Assembly: GCA_025352585.1 (NCBI GenBank)
Contig: JANXTD010000265.1
Coordinates: 1-27,072 of the forward strand
DNA from: Fimbriiglobus sp.
Lineage (GTDB): Bacteria; Planctomycetota; Planctomycetia; Gemmatales; Gemmataceae
Length of the DNA: 27,072 nucleotides
Direction of reading: 5' to 3'
The stretch's first letter is position 1. The number at the start of each line of letters is the position of its first letter. The position numbers were made by a program, and so were the translations under genes. The notes under the pieces were generated by a model that made no database searches, was not told where the DNA came from, and saw only the letters and a program-made list of their open reading frames with translations. Of the stretch, positions 1 to 8,800 are shown in pieces.

Positions 1-45
1 AGGCTCATAACCTGGAGGTCATTGGTTCAAATCCAATCGCCGCAA
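1..45 (+). tRNA. tRNA-Met (CAT), initiator-like, 5' part outside window
   Basis: The window opens inside a tRNA. A 7-base anticodon loop (CTCATAA, 4-10) with anticodon CAT is closed by AGG/CCT. A variable loop follows, then a T-arm with ATTGG (21-25), the loop TTCAAAT and CCAAT (33-37), the acceptor strand CGCCGCA (38-44) and discriminator A45. The next bases are CT, so CCA is not encoded. The CGCAA-type 3' end and GG/CC next to the loop resemble initiator tRNA-fMet. The third initiator G:C pair is A:T here, so elongator Met or tRNA-Ile2 cannot be excluded without the 5' half. Confidence 0.88.
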
Positions 46-81
46 CTTCTCGAAGTCTCGGAAGTCTCAACTGAGGCGACC

Positions 82-134
82 ACGATACCCGTTGTGCCCA
101 CGCGAGTCATTCGCTTGAGTACAACGGGTATCGT
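82..134. repeat. 14-bp perfect inverted repeat with nested hairpin
   Basis: ACGATACCCGTTGT (82-95) is the exact reverse complement of 121-134. The 25-base loop contains a second small stem, GCGA (102-105) against TCGC (111-114). It lies 37 bases after the tRNA end and 54 bases before the glycosyltransferase start. It could act as the tRNA transcript terminator, although no T-run follows, or it could be a small dispersed palindromic element. Confidence 0.8.
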
Positions 135-187
135 CGTTTGAGGGGCCTTCGTCCCGGCCCGGACGCCTTGACCGTGCGGGCCGCCCG

Positions 188-1213
188 ATGAAAATCCTCT
201 ACCTCTCCTGCCACGGTGTCTTGGAAGCCGACGAGATCCGACTGTTCCACGCGCTGGGGCACACCGTCTTCTCGCCCAGCACGTACCTGCACCCCGACCG
301 GCCGACCGACGACTTGCGGCCGGCGCTGCCGGGGTTGCGCTCGGACCCGGCCGACCGCGAGGCGTGGCTGGCGCTGCCGTGCGCCGACGGCGAGGACCGC
401 CGCGACCGCCTGACCGCCGAGTTCGCCCGCCGCTTCGACGTGGTGATCGTGATGCACCTGGCCCGGTGGGTCGTCAACAACGCCGCGGCGCTCGGCGGGC
501 GCGTGGTGGTCTGGCGGACGATCGGCCAGTCGTTCGCGGAGCGCGAGGCCGAGTTGCGTCCCTACCGGGCGGCCGGGCTGCGGGTCGTGCGGTACTCGCC
601 GCGCGAGCGGACGATCCCCGGCTACCTCGGCGAGGACGCGGTGATCCGCTTCGCCAAGGATCCGGACGAGTTTTGCGGCTGGACAGGCCACGTCCGGTCG
701 TCGGTGACGGTGAACCAGGCGACCGCGACGCGCGGCGTGGCGTGCAACTACGAGTTCTACGCCGCGGTGGTCGCCCGCGTCCCGCACAAGCTCTTCGGGC
801 CGGGCAACGCGGGGGTGCCGAACGCCCTCGGGCCGCTGCCGTACGACCGGCTCCGGCAAGAGTTGCGCGACAACCGCTGCTACTTCAGCGTCGGCTCGTA
901 CCCCGCGTCGTACACGCTCAACTTCGTCGAGGCGTGGATGACCGGCACCCCGGTCGTCGCGGTCGGCCCCCGCCGCGGCAACTCGCCTCACCTTGTCGGC
1001 CACGCCCTGTACGAAGTCCCGGACCTGATCGAGCAGGGGGTCAGCGGCTACTCCTGCGACGACGCGGGCGAGGCGGTCGCGCTGCTCACGCGGCTACTCG
1101 ACGACGGCCGCCACGCCGCGGAGGTCTCGCGCGCCGGCCGAGCCGCCGCCGTGCGGCACTTCGGCACGGCGGCCGCCCTGGCCGGGTGGCGGCAATTCTT
1201 CGCGGAGCTGTGA
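188..1213 (+). CDS. Glycosyltransferase, GT-B fold (GT4-like)
   Basis: A 341-residue cytosolic protein, probably transferring a sugar from an activated donor to a glycan. The N-terminus (MKILYLSCHG, then ALGHTVF) is a Rossmann-type first strand of GT-B enzymes. Residues 240-300 give the best family signal: SYTLNFVEAWMTGTPVVAVG resembles the donor-binding segment of GT4 enzymes, and VSGYSCDD with a following helix resembles the usual GxxGxL region. The middle (60-230) is divergent and I do not recognise a substrate class. The ATG at 188 is chosen because the first strand starts directly there; no clear Shine-Dalgarno is visible. It converges on the next gene with a 15-base gap. A link to the envelope genes downstream is only inferred from position. 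Confidence 0.7.
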   Translation: MKILYLSCHGVLEADEIRLFHALGHTVFSPSTYLHPDRPTDDLRPALPGLRSDPADREAWLALPCADGEDRRDRLTAEFARRFDVVIVMHLARWVVNNAAALGGRVVVWRTIGQSFAEREAELRPYRAAGLRVVRYSPRERTIPGYLGEDAVIRFAKDPDEFCGWTGHVRSSVTVNQATATRGVACNYEFYAAVVARVPHKLFGPGNAGVPNALGPLPYDRLRQELRDNRCYFSVGSYPASYTLNFVEAWMTGTPVVAVGPRRGNSPHLVGHALYEVPDLIEQGVSGYSCDDAGEAVALLTRLLDDGRHAAEVSRAGRAAAVRHFGTAAALAGWRQFFAEL

Positions 1214-1228
1214 CCCCTCCGCGTCGGC

Positions 1229-1705
1229 TCACGACTCCGGCAGGGTCGGGGCGGGCGGGTACTTGCGGCGCACCGCGGAGAGGTACTCGTCGAGCTTCGA
1301 GAGGAAGCGCGACCGGTCCTTCGGGGCCATCGGCGGGGGGCCGCCGCCCACCGTACCGTCGGCCCGCAGGCCGCGCATCATGTCGCGCACCGCCATTGCC
1401 TCGCCGATCGTCTCGGGCGAGAACGGGAACCCACGCATGTCGAGGGCGAGCGCCCCGGCGGCGAGGCAGCGGGCGGCGAGCGGGATGTCGGCGGTGACGA
1501 CCACGTCCCCGGCCCCGGCGTGCTCGGCGATGTAGTCGTCCGCGGCGGCGAACCCCGGCCGCACGACGAGTTCCGCGCCGGAACTGGCCGGCACGCGCAG
1601 CGGGGCGTTGGCCACGACCCGCACCGGCACGGCGTAGCGTGCAGCGACGCGGTAGACCTCGTCCTTCACCGGGCAGGCGTCGGCGTCCACGTAGACCGTC
1701 GGCAT
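1229..1705 (-). CDS. YaiI/YqxD family protein (DUF188, UPF0178)
   Basis: A 158-residue soluble protein of a widespread family with a PIN-like nuclease fold; its cellular role is not established. The diagnostic N-terminus is present (PTVYVDADACPVKDEVYRVA), as are the later VVANAPLRVP, GFAAADDYIAEHAGAGDVVVTADIPLA and LDMRGFPFSPETIGEAMAVRDMMRGLR segments. These cover the family from end to end, with the acidic residues DAD and the D of TADIPLA retained. The start is the ATG at 1705 because GGAGGAG lies 5 bases upstream; an in-frame start 14 codons earlier lacks the conserved beginning. It sits 75 bases behind the halogenase on the same strand and may share its transcript. Confidence 0.93.
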   Translation of the reverse strand: MPTVYVDADACPVKDEVYRVAARYAVPVRVVANAPLRVPASSGAELVVRPGFAAADDYIAEHAGAGDVVVTADIPLAARCLAAGALALDMRGFPFSPETIGEAMAVRDMMRGLRADGTVGGGPPPMAPKDRSRFLSKLDEYLSAVRRKYPPAPTLPES

Positions 1706-1710
1706 CGTCA

Positions 1711-1717
1711 CTCCTCC
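1711..1717 (-). promoter_or_regulatory. Shine-Dalgarno GGAGGAG of the DUF188 gene
   Basis: Read on the minus strand the bases are GGAGGAG, followed by TGACG and the ATG at 1705. This fixes the start of the DUF188 gene. A small hairpin, GCGACC (1719-1724) with GGTCGC (1728-1733), lies immediately upstream of it. Confidence 0.75.
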
Positions 1718-1780
1718 GGCGACCGACGGTCGCGCCACTGGCTGCATTCCCCGGCGCGCCGCCCGCGCCCACCTGGGGGT

Positions 1781-3277
1781 TCACACGCGGAAGGCGGCGG
1801 CGTCCCAGCGCCACGACGGGTCCGACACCGCCCGGTACGCCTCGGCGACGCCGACGGCCGTCAGCGCCTTGACGCGGTTCTCGGCCCGGATGCCGTGCCA
1901 CAGCTGCCACTCGCGCGGCGACGGCTCGGCCCGCCGTCGGTACGGCACCCCCTGCCCCAGCAGCAGGCACAGGTAGCCCTCCATGCCGAAGATGTCGTTG
2001 GTGCCCAGCACCGAAGTCTTCGCGTAAGGCGTCGGGCCGTTCTCGCGGTAGAACTCGACGACGCCGGCCGCCGTGCCGAGGTCGAGGTCGGCGCGGCAGG
2101 CCCGCCAGTAGGGCGTGTCGAGCCGCGTGTTGAACTTGAAGTGGATCGCCAGGAAGTAGCGGATCGAGTCCCACTCGCGGGCGAAGATGTCGTTGTATGC
2201 CGCCGCCATCGACGGCGACGGGTCGCCGTCGGAGTCGGCCAGCGCCTCGGCCAGCAGCCGGCTCTCGTCGCAGATCACCGCCAACCCCGTCGATTCCAGC
2301 GGCTCGACGAACCCGGCGGCGTTGCCGACCGCGATGACGTTCTTGACCCACGACCGGGCGTAACGGCCAGTCACGAACTTCACCACGCGCGTGCCGGTCA
2401 CCTTGGGGTTCTTGCGGCGGAACTCGGCCTCGGCGTCGGCGTCGCTGATGAAGTCGGTCGAGTAGACGTAGCCGCGGTTGATGCGGTCGAGGTGGTCGAT
2501 CCGCCAGCACCAGCCGCTGTCCATCGTCTCGGCGGTCGTGTACGGCTGCACCGGCTCGTCGCCGCGCGCCCAGCCACCCGTCACGGCCCGGTCGTTGAAC
2601 AGCGACGACTTGAAGCTGTGGAACGGCTCGCCGAGCGCCTTGCCCAGGAGTGCGGAGCGGAAGCCCGAGCAATCGACGTAGAGGTCGGCGGTCCGCACTG
2701 CCCCGGAGGCGACGCGCAGCCCGGCGATTCCGGCGTCGTTGACCAGCACCTCGGCGACCTCCTCGTCGCGGACGGTGACGCCGAGTTCGAGCGCCTTCTG
2801 GTGCAGGTACTCGACGAACTTGCCGTTCTCGATGTGGTAGGCGTAGTTGTTGACGCCGACGACCGGGCCGCCGTCGGCGCGGCGGGCGAAGGCCTTGTTC
2901 TGCGACATCAGCGCCGACGGCAAATCGACGTACGAGAAGTCGTCGCAGTAGTAGCCGTTGAACTTGCCGAGGTTGGCCCACTTCCAGTCGAGCTGGCTGC
3001 CGAAGGTGTAGTCGAAGTACGGCCGCGGCCCCCACAAGAATCGGATGCCGAGCTTCCAGGTCGTCTCGACGCGGCGGTAGAAGTCGCCGGGGTCGAAGCC
3101 GAGGTAGCCGTGCAGCACCTTGGGCAGCGCCACCGTCGTCGCCTCGCCGACGCCGATGATGCCGATCTCCTTCGAGTGGACCACCGCCACGTCGAGTTGC
3201 GGCAACTTCATCTTGAGAGTGAGGGCCGCCAGGTAGCCGGCGCTGCCGCCGCCGAGGACGAGGACACTGCGGACCAT
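1781..3277 (-). CDS. Flavin-dependent halogenase (tryptophan halogenase family)
   Basis: A 498-residue FAD-dependent enzyme of the PrnA/RebH family, which uses reduced flavin, oxygen and chloride or bromide to halogenate an aromatic substrate. Visible motifs: the FAD-binding VLVLGGGSAGYLAA at 6-19; IGVGEATT at 41-48; K75 in TTWKLGIRF, matching the catalytic lysine of PrnA; the Trp-x-Trp halogenase signature GWCWRID at 255-261; and GNAAGFVEPLESTGL at about 318-332 with the expected active-site glutamate. The signature normally ends in Ile-Pro, but here Pro is replaced by Asp261. The start ATG at 3277 puts the Rossmann strand at residue 3; an upstream in-frame start adds a non-conserved tail. 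No flavin reductase lies next to it. Enzyme class is secure, but the substrate (free tryptophan, peptide or other) is not visible. Confidence 0.92.
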   Translation of the reverse strand: MVRSVLVLGGGSAGYLAALTLKMKLPQLDVAVVHSKEIGIIGVGEATTVALPKVLHGYLGFDPGDFYRRVETTWKLGIRFLWGPRPYFDYTFGSQLDWKWANLGKFNGYYCDDFSYVDLPSALMSQNKAFARRADGGPVVGVNNYAYHIENGKFVEYLHQKALELGVTVRDEEVAEVLVNDAGIAGLRVASGAVRTADLYVDCSGFRSALLGKALGEPFHSFKSSLFNDRAVTGGWARGDEPVQPYTTAETMDSGWCWRIDHLDRINRGYVYSTDFISDADAEAEFRRKNPKVTGTRVVKFVTGRYARSWVKNVIAVGNAAGFVEPLESTGLAVICDESRLLAEALADSDGDPSPSMAAAYNDIFAREWDSIRYFLAIHFKFNTRLDTPYWRACRADLDLGTAAGVVEFYRENGPTPYAKTSVLGTNDIFGMEGYLCLLLGQGVPYRRRAEPSPREWQLWHGIRAENRVKALTAVGVAEAYRAVSDPSWRWDAAAFRV

Positions 3278-3399
3278 GCACGAACCCCCCGCCGGCCGCC
3301 GCCCCGCCGGACGGGCGGGGCCGATCGGCGCGGCCACGATACACTAGCCTTCGCCGGGTCGCCGGACAATCCCCACCTCTCCCCCGTCCGGTGACTGGT
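3278..3399. promoter_or_regulatory. Divergent leader between halogenase and TPR-sulfotransferase
   Basis: This 122-bp gap must hold signals for both divergent genes. It contains an 8-bp GC hairpin (GCCCCGCC 3301-3308 with 3314-3321) and a 6-bp inverted repeat (CCGGAC 3362-3367 with GTCCGG 3386-3391) just before the sulfotransferase start. I see no convincing -35/-10 pair in either direction. Confidence 0.35.
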
Positions 3400-5604
3400 A
3401 TGCTCGACCTCTTGCAGACGGCCATCGCCCACCACCAGGCCGGGCGGCTCGACGCGGCCGAGCCGCTCTACCGGCAGGTGCTCCACGCCGCCCCCGGCCA
3501 CGCCGACGCGCTGCACCTGCTGGGCGTCGTGTTGCACCAGCGCGGGGGCCACGCCGAGGCGCTGGGGCTGATCGGCCGGGCGGTCGAGCGGAACCCCGGA
3601 CAGGCCGGCTACCACCTCAACCTCGGCGAGGTGCGGCGCGCCCTGGGCGACGCCGCCGGGGCGGAGGCCGAGTGCCGCGAGGCGCTGCGGCTGCACCCCG
3701 GCCACGCCGACGCCGCGAACAACCTGGGCCTCACACTCGAAGCCCTCGGCCGGCCCGACGAGGCGTTGACGCAGTACGAGGCGGCGCTATCGACGCGCTT
3801 CGGCTGGGCCGCGCCGTACCGCAACGCCGCGACGCTGCTGCGCGCCGGCGGCCGGCCTTTTGAAGCGGCGGCGTACCTGCGCGAGGCCCTGCGCGTCTGC
3901 GGCGACGCCCCGCTCGTGCGGCACCAACTCGGCCAACTGCTGCTGGAACTCGGCCTGCCCGACGAGGCGCTGACCCACGCCGCCGAGGCGTCCCGGCTGC
4001 GTCCCGACCTCGCCGAACCGCTGGTCGGCCACGGCGACGCGCTCGCCGCCCTCGGCCGCGCCGACGAGGCGCGGGCGTGCTACGAGCGGGCGATCCGCCT
4101 GGCCCCGGCGCTGGCGTTAGCGCACACGCAACTCGGCCGGCTTCTCAAGGACGCCGGGCGGCCCGCGGAGGCGCTGGCCTGCTTCGCCGAGGCGTCGCGC
4201 TGCGACCCGGCCGCGGCCGACCCCCACGCCCTGGCGGCGGCGGCGCTCTACGACCTGGGCGAAACGGTCGCGGCCGCCGCCGGCTACCGCGCGGCGCTAC
4301 GGCTGCGGCCCGGCGACGCCCGCACCTGGAATTCGTTGGGCTACGTCCTGCAAGACGCCGGCGAGTTCGCCGAGGCCGCGGACGCCTACCGCGAGGCGAT
4401 CCGCCTCGACCCCGCCGCGTCGGCCGACGCCCGGCTCAACCTGGGCCTGCTGCTCGCGGAGTCCGGCGACGCGGCCGGGGCGGTCGCGTCGTTCCGCGCG
4501 GCGTTGCAACTCGACCCGCACCACGCCGAGGCGCTGTCGGCGCTGGGCATGACTTTGCGCGACAAGGTCGAGCCGGCCGAGGTCGCCGCCGCCGAGGTGA
4601 CACTGGCGCGCGGCCGGCTGACCCCGGAGCGGCGCGCGATCCTCGAGTACGGCCTGGCGCAGGTGATGGACGCCCGCGGCGACACCGCCCGCGCTGCTGC
4701 GCTGGCCGCCGACGCCAACGCCGTCGTCGCCGGGGTCGCCCGCCGCGCCGGCCGAGGGTACGACCCGCTCGAACACCGCGCCTACGTCGATCAGATCGTG
4801 GCCGCGTTCCCGGCGGAGCACTTCGCCCGCGTCCGGGGCTGGGGCCTCGACACCGACGTGCCGGTCTTCGTCCTCGGCCTGCCGCGCTCGGGCACGTCGC
4901 TGGTCGAGCAAATCCTGGCGAGCCACCCGCGCGTCTTCGGGGCCGGCGAGTTGAACGACATGCGAGACCTGTACCGTTCACTACCGGGCCTGACGGGGCG
5001 GCAGTCGCCCGGCGTCGAGTGCGTCGGCGACCTGACCCGTGCCGGCGTCGAGACCCTGGCTCACCACTACCTCGACCGGGTGCGCGGGCTGGCCCCGGCC
5101 GCGGCGCGGGTCACCGACAAGATGCCCGACAACTACCTGATGGTCGGGCTGATCGCGACGCTGTTCCCGGCGGCCCGCATGATCCACTGCCGCCGCGACG
5201 TGCGCGACACCGCGTTGTCGTGCTGGCTGACGAACTTCAAGCACATCCGCTGGGCGGCCGACCAGGTGGCGATCGGCGAGCGCGTCCGCGACTACCTGCG
5301 ACTGATGGACCACTGGCGGGCGGTGCTGCCGGGGCGGATGCTCGAAGTCGATTACGAGGCCGTCGTCGCCGACCTCGAGGGCAACGCCCGCCGGCTGCTC
5401 GCCTGGTGCGGCCTCGACTGGCACCCGGCCTGCCTGGCGTTCCACGAGACCCGCCGGTTCGTCCGCACGTCGAGCATGGCCCAGGTCCGCGAGCCGCTGT
5501 ACACGCGGTCGGTGCGCCGCTGGGAGCGCTACCGCGACTCCATCGGGCCAATGCTGGCGACGATCGGCGAAGTCTCCGAAGCCGGTGCCGTCCGACGCCC
5601 GTAA
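3400..5604 (+). CDS. TPR-repeat protein with C-terminal sulfotransferase domain
   Basis: A 734-residue fusion. Residues 1 to about 430 are tandem 34-residue TPRs, for example AIAHHQAGRLDAAEPLYRQVL, with recurrent A-x-x-x-Y-R-x-A and LxxxG-R-x-x-EA patterns; they likely bind a partner protein. Residues from about 485 to the end form a sulfotransferase domain transferring sulfate from PAPS. VFVLGLPRSGTSLVEQIL, near residue 488, is the 5'-phosphosulfate loop, and CRRDVRDTALSCWL, near 597, is the 3'-phosphate-binding segment. The closing RFVRTSSMAQVREPLYTRSVRRWERY matches family ends. ATG 3400 is preferred to an in-frame GTG at 3391; neither has a clear Shine-Dalgarno. Whether the acceptor is a glycan or a protein is unknown. 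Its position next to surface-protein genes suggests an envelope role, by inference only. Confidence 0.92.
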   Translation: MLDLLQTAIAHHQAGRLDAAEPLYRQVLHAAPGHADALHLLGVVLHQRGGHAEALGLIGRAVERNPGQAGYHLNLGEVRRALGDAAGAEAECREALRLHPGHADAANNLGLTLEALGRPDEALTQYEAALSTRFGWAAPYRNAATLLRAGGRPFEAAAYLREALRVCGDAPLVRHQLGQLLLELGLPDEALTHAAEASRLRPDLAEPLVGHGDALAALGRADEARACYERAIRLAPALALAHTQLGRLLKDAGRPAEALACFAEASRCDPAAADPHALAAAALYDLGETVAAAAGYRAALRLRPGDARTWNSLGYVLQDAGEFAEAADAYREAIRLDPAASADARLNLGLLLAESGDAAGAVASFRAALQLDPHHAEALSALGMTLRDKVEPAEVAAAEVTLARGRLTPERRAILEYGLAQVMDARGDTARAAALAADANAVVAGVARRAGRGYDPLEHRAYVDQIVAAFPAEHFARVRGWGLDTDVPVFVLGLPRSGTSLVEQILASHPRVFGAGELNDMRDLYRSLPGLTGRQSPGVECVGDLTRAGVETLAHHYLDRVRGLAPAAARVTDKMPDNYLMVGLIATLFPAARMIHCRRDVRDTALSCWLTNFKHIRWAADQVAIGERVRDYLRLMDHWRAVLPGRMLEVDYEAVVADLEGNARRLLAWCGLDWHPACLAFHETRRFVRTSSMAQVREPLYTRSVRRWERYRDSIGPMLATIGEVSEAGAVRRP

Positions 5605-5809
5605 GCCGACGGCTCAACTGGGCGATCTGGCGCGAAATCTCCCAGGAGAACCTACGTCGCCCGCTCCGTTTTCGCGAACCCCCCCAAAATCGCGCGACCG
5701 TTGGCTGGGACAGTGACAGACTAATTCCTGCGCGGCTTTCCCGCACCGACTTCCGAACACGGCGAGTCGATCCGCGTCCCTCTATACGAGTGAAACGCCC
5801 ATGCCCTGA
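5605..5809 (+). promoter_or_regulatory. Leader of the giant surface protein; possible promoter
   Basis: A 205-bp gap that is less GC-rich than the flanking genes. TTGGCT (5701-5706) and TAATTC (5722-5727) give a weak -35/-10 pair with a short 15-base spacer. TATACG (5783-5788) is another -10-like hexamer close to the start. A 7-bp inverted repeat, CGCGAAA (5631-5637) with TTTCGCG (5669-5675), may belong to the end of the sulfotransferase transcript. The start is directly preceded by the three-codon frame ATG CCC TGA (5801-5809). Confidence 0.3.
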
Positions 5810-8800
5810 ATGTTCTGGTTCCGCTCTCTGACCGGCCGGCAGAACGTTCCGTTTCGCGCCGCACCGGACCGGCTGCGGGGCCGGCAGCCGCGCCTCGAAC
5901 AGCTCGACGACCGCATCGTGCCGGCGGCTTACGTCGTCAACGCGCCCGGCGACGCGGGCACCGGGGCGGGCCTGGCGGGCGACATCCGCTACGCCGTGAC
6001 GCAGGCCAACGCCGACCCAGCCAGCACGATCACCTTCGACCCCGCCGCCGGGGCCGTCATTACGCTGTCGCACGGCGAACTGGCGATCGGCGTCGATATG
6101 ACGATCACGGGCACGGGAGCCTTGTCGATCAGCGGTTCGAGCGGGGCGACCTCCAGCCGGGTGTTCCACGTCACGTCGCCGACGGCCACCGTCACGATCT
6201 CGTCGCTCACGATCACCGGTGGGACCGGCTCGCCGACGCCCTCCGCGGTGCGGGGCAACCAGGGCGGCGACATTTTCAACTCCGGCAAACTGACCCTCCT
6301 CAGCGCCGGCGTCACGGCCGGGTCGATCGTCGGCACGGCGGGAATTCCTGGGCTCAACGGCGGCCCCGGCGGCACGGCGTCCGGCGGCGGCATTTTCAAC
6401 GCGGACGGGGCGACACTGGTCCTCGACGGCACGGCGGTGACGGGCAACGCCGCGTTCGGCGGCGACGGCGGGACGCCCAGCGGCGGCAACGGCGGCGACG
6501 GCGGGGCGGCCTTCGGCGGCGGCCTGTTCAACGCCCCGACGGCGGCCGTGACGGTTCGCAACGGCAGCAGCTTCGGCACCAACCTCGTCCGGGGCGGGGC
6601 TGGCACAGCCGGCACCGCGGGCACCGCTTCGTCGCTGGGCGGCGGGGCCGGCGGGGTCGGCGGCCCCGGCAGCGGCGGCGGCATCTTCAGCGCCGGCAAG
6701 GGCGGCCTGTCGATCGCCGCGACGACTTTCAGCCTCAACGGGGCCAGCGGCGGGGCCGGCGGGGCCGGCGGGACCGGCCTCCCCAACGCGACGGCCGGGG
6801 GCGCGGGCGGGGCCGGCGGCGGCGGCGGGGCGGCGGGGGCCGCCAGCGGCGGCGCGATCACCAACACCGCCGGGAGCCTAGCGATTACCGGCTCGACCTT
6901 CACGAACAACTCCGCCTCGAGCGGCTTCGGCGACGGCGGCGCGGGGGAGGCCGGCACGGCGGGCAACGCGGATCAGAACGGCGGGGCCGGCGGCGTCGGT
7001 GGTTCCGGCGGCGTCAGCGGCAGCGCGACCGGCGGGGCCGTGTCGGTCACCGTGACCGCGGGCGACACGTCCGTGACCGGCGGCTCGTTCACCGGCAACT
7101 TCGCGGCCGGCGGCTCCGGCGGCGGCGGTGGACTCGGGGCGGACGGCGGCGCGCCGGGGCTTGGGGGCGCGCCGGGGGCCGGGGGCACCGGCGGGTCCGG
7201 CGCGAACGGGAGGAGCGTCAACGCGTTCGGTGGCGGCGTGGCGGTCTCGGCCGGCAAGCTCACGCTGTCTGACACGCAATTCCAAGAGAACGCCGCGCTT
7301 GGCGGAAGCGGCGGCGTCGGCGCGGCCGGCGGGGTGGGCGGCGGCGGCGGCTCGGGCGGCGCGGGCGGGACGGGTTGGGGCGGCGGCGTCTTCCTCGGCG
7401 ACGCGACGGCCGGCCTCACCGCGACCGACGCGACCTTCACGAACAACCGGTCCCTCGGCGGCACCAGCGGCGGCGGCGGGCGCGGCGGCGATGGACTCGC
7501 CACCGGCGGCAGCGGCGGCACAGGCGGCTCCTCCAACTCCTCCGGGTCCGGCTGGGGCGGCGGCGTCTCGTACATGACGACCGCCACGCACGCCGCGGTC
7601 AACGCCTTGTCGTTCACCGGCGGCTCCTTCGTCGGCAACGTCGCCGTCGGCGGCCAGGCCGGCAGGGGCGGGGACGGTGGGGCGGCGGTCGCAGGCAGTG
7701 GCGGCAACGGCGGCATCGGGTTCAGCGGGTCCAGCGGTTGGGGCGGCGGCGTCTCGGTCTACGAGCGCGGCGGGGCCGGCCCGAGTACGCTCGCACTCAC
7801 GAACACGCCCGTCACCGGCAACGTCGTGCGGGGCGGCTCGGGGTTCCAGGGCGGGGCCGGCGGGAGCGGGACTGCCGGCGGCGGCAGCGGCGGCCGAGGC
7901 GGCACCGGCGGCTCGGCGTGGGGCGGCGGCATCCAACTCCGCAGGGTCCTGAGTTACTCCCTGACCAACAGCCCGGTCACCGGCAACCAACTGTTCGGCG
8001 GCACCGGGGCCGCCGCCGGGGCCGGCGGCGGCGCGACGGCGACCGGCAACGGCGGCAGCGGCGGTAGCGGCGGCAGCGGCGGCGAGACCTGGGGCGGCGG
8101 CATCGTCGCGCAGGGGCTTCAGAATTACGGGGCGCTGGTTTCGACCAGCGTGATCGCGTCCAGTCCCGTGACGGGGAACACCAGTCTCGGCGGCAGTGGG
8201 GGCGTCGGCGGGGCCGGCGGCACCGCGACCCTCTTGGGCACTGGCGGCGCGGGCGGGGTCGGCGGCACGGCCAATTCCCTCTGGGGCGGCGGCATCCATC
8301 AAGACACCAGATCGACAAGCTCCAGCTTGACCGTTACGGACAGCCCGGTCGGGTCGAACCTCATGACCGGAGGTGTCGCCGGCGACGGCGGGGCGGGTGG
8401 CAGCGGCGGCACCGGCGGCACAGGCGGCACAGGCGGGCGGGCGTACTCGTCCTGGGGCGGCGGCATCAGCCTGAGTGGTGGCGACCTCGCCCTCGCGAAC
8501 AGCCCGGTGACCCGCAACACCTCCGTCGGCACAACCGCGGGCCGCGGCGGCGCGGGCGGCAGCGGCACCGCCGGCAACGGCGGGACCGGTGGCAGCGGCG
8601 GGCAGGCATACTCGTCCTGGGGCGGCGGCATCTCCTCCTACTCCTCGAACTCGAACATCGCCCTCGCGAACAGCGACGTGAGCTTCAACACCCTCACTGC
8701 GGCCGTCCAGGGTGCGGGCGGCAAGGGCGGCGACGGCACGGCGAACGGCGGGGCCGGCGGGGCCGGCGGCGGGGGGTCGAGTACGGCTTACGGCGGCGGG

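Noticed and set aside
3362..3391. CCGGAC/GTCCGG repeat before the TPR-sulfotransferase as a riboswitch
   Set aside because: The stem is only 6 bp with no conserved aptamer core, and such matches are common in DNA this rich in G and C.
1086..3425. A 779-codon minus-strand frame overlapping the halogenase and DUF188 genes
   Set aside because: It lies in a different frame from both recognised proteins and has only Arg-rich, non-homologous content.
7376..8800. CRISPR-like regular repeats
   Set aside because: The units are in-frame coding modules of 165-192 bp with variable interiors. There are no 20-40 bp direct repeats with unique spacers and no cas genes.
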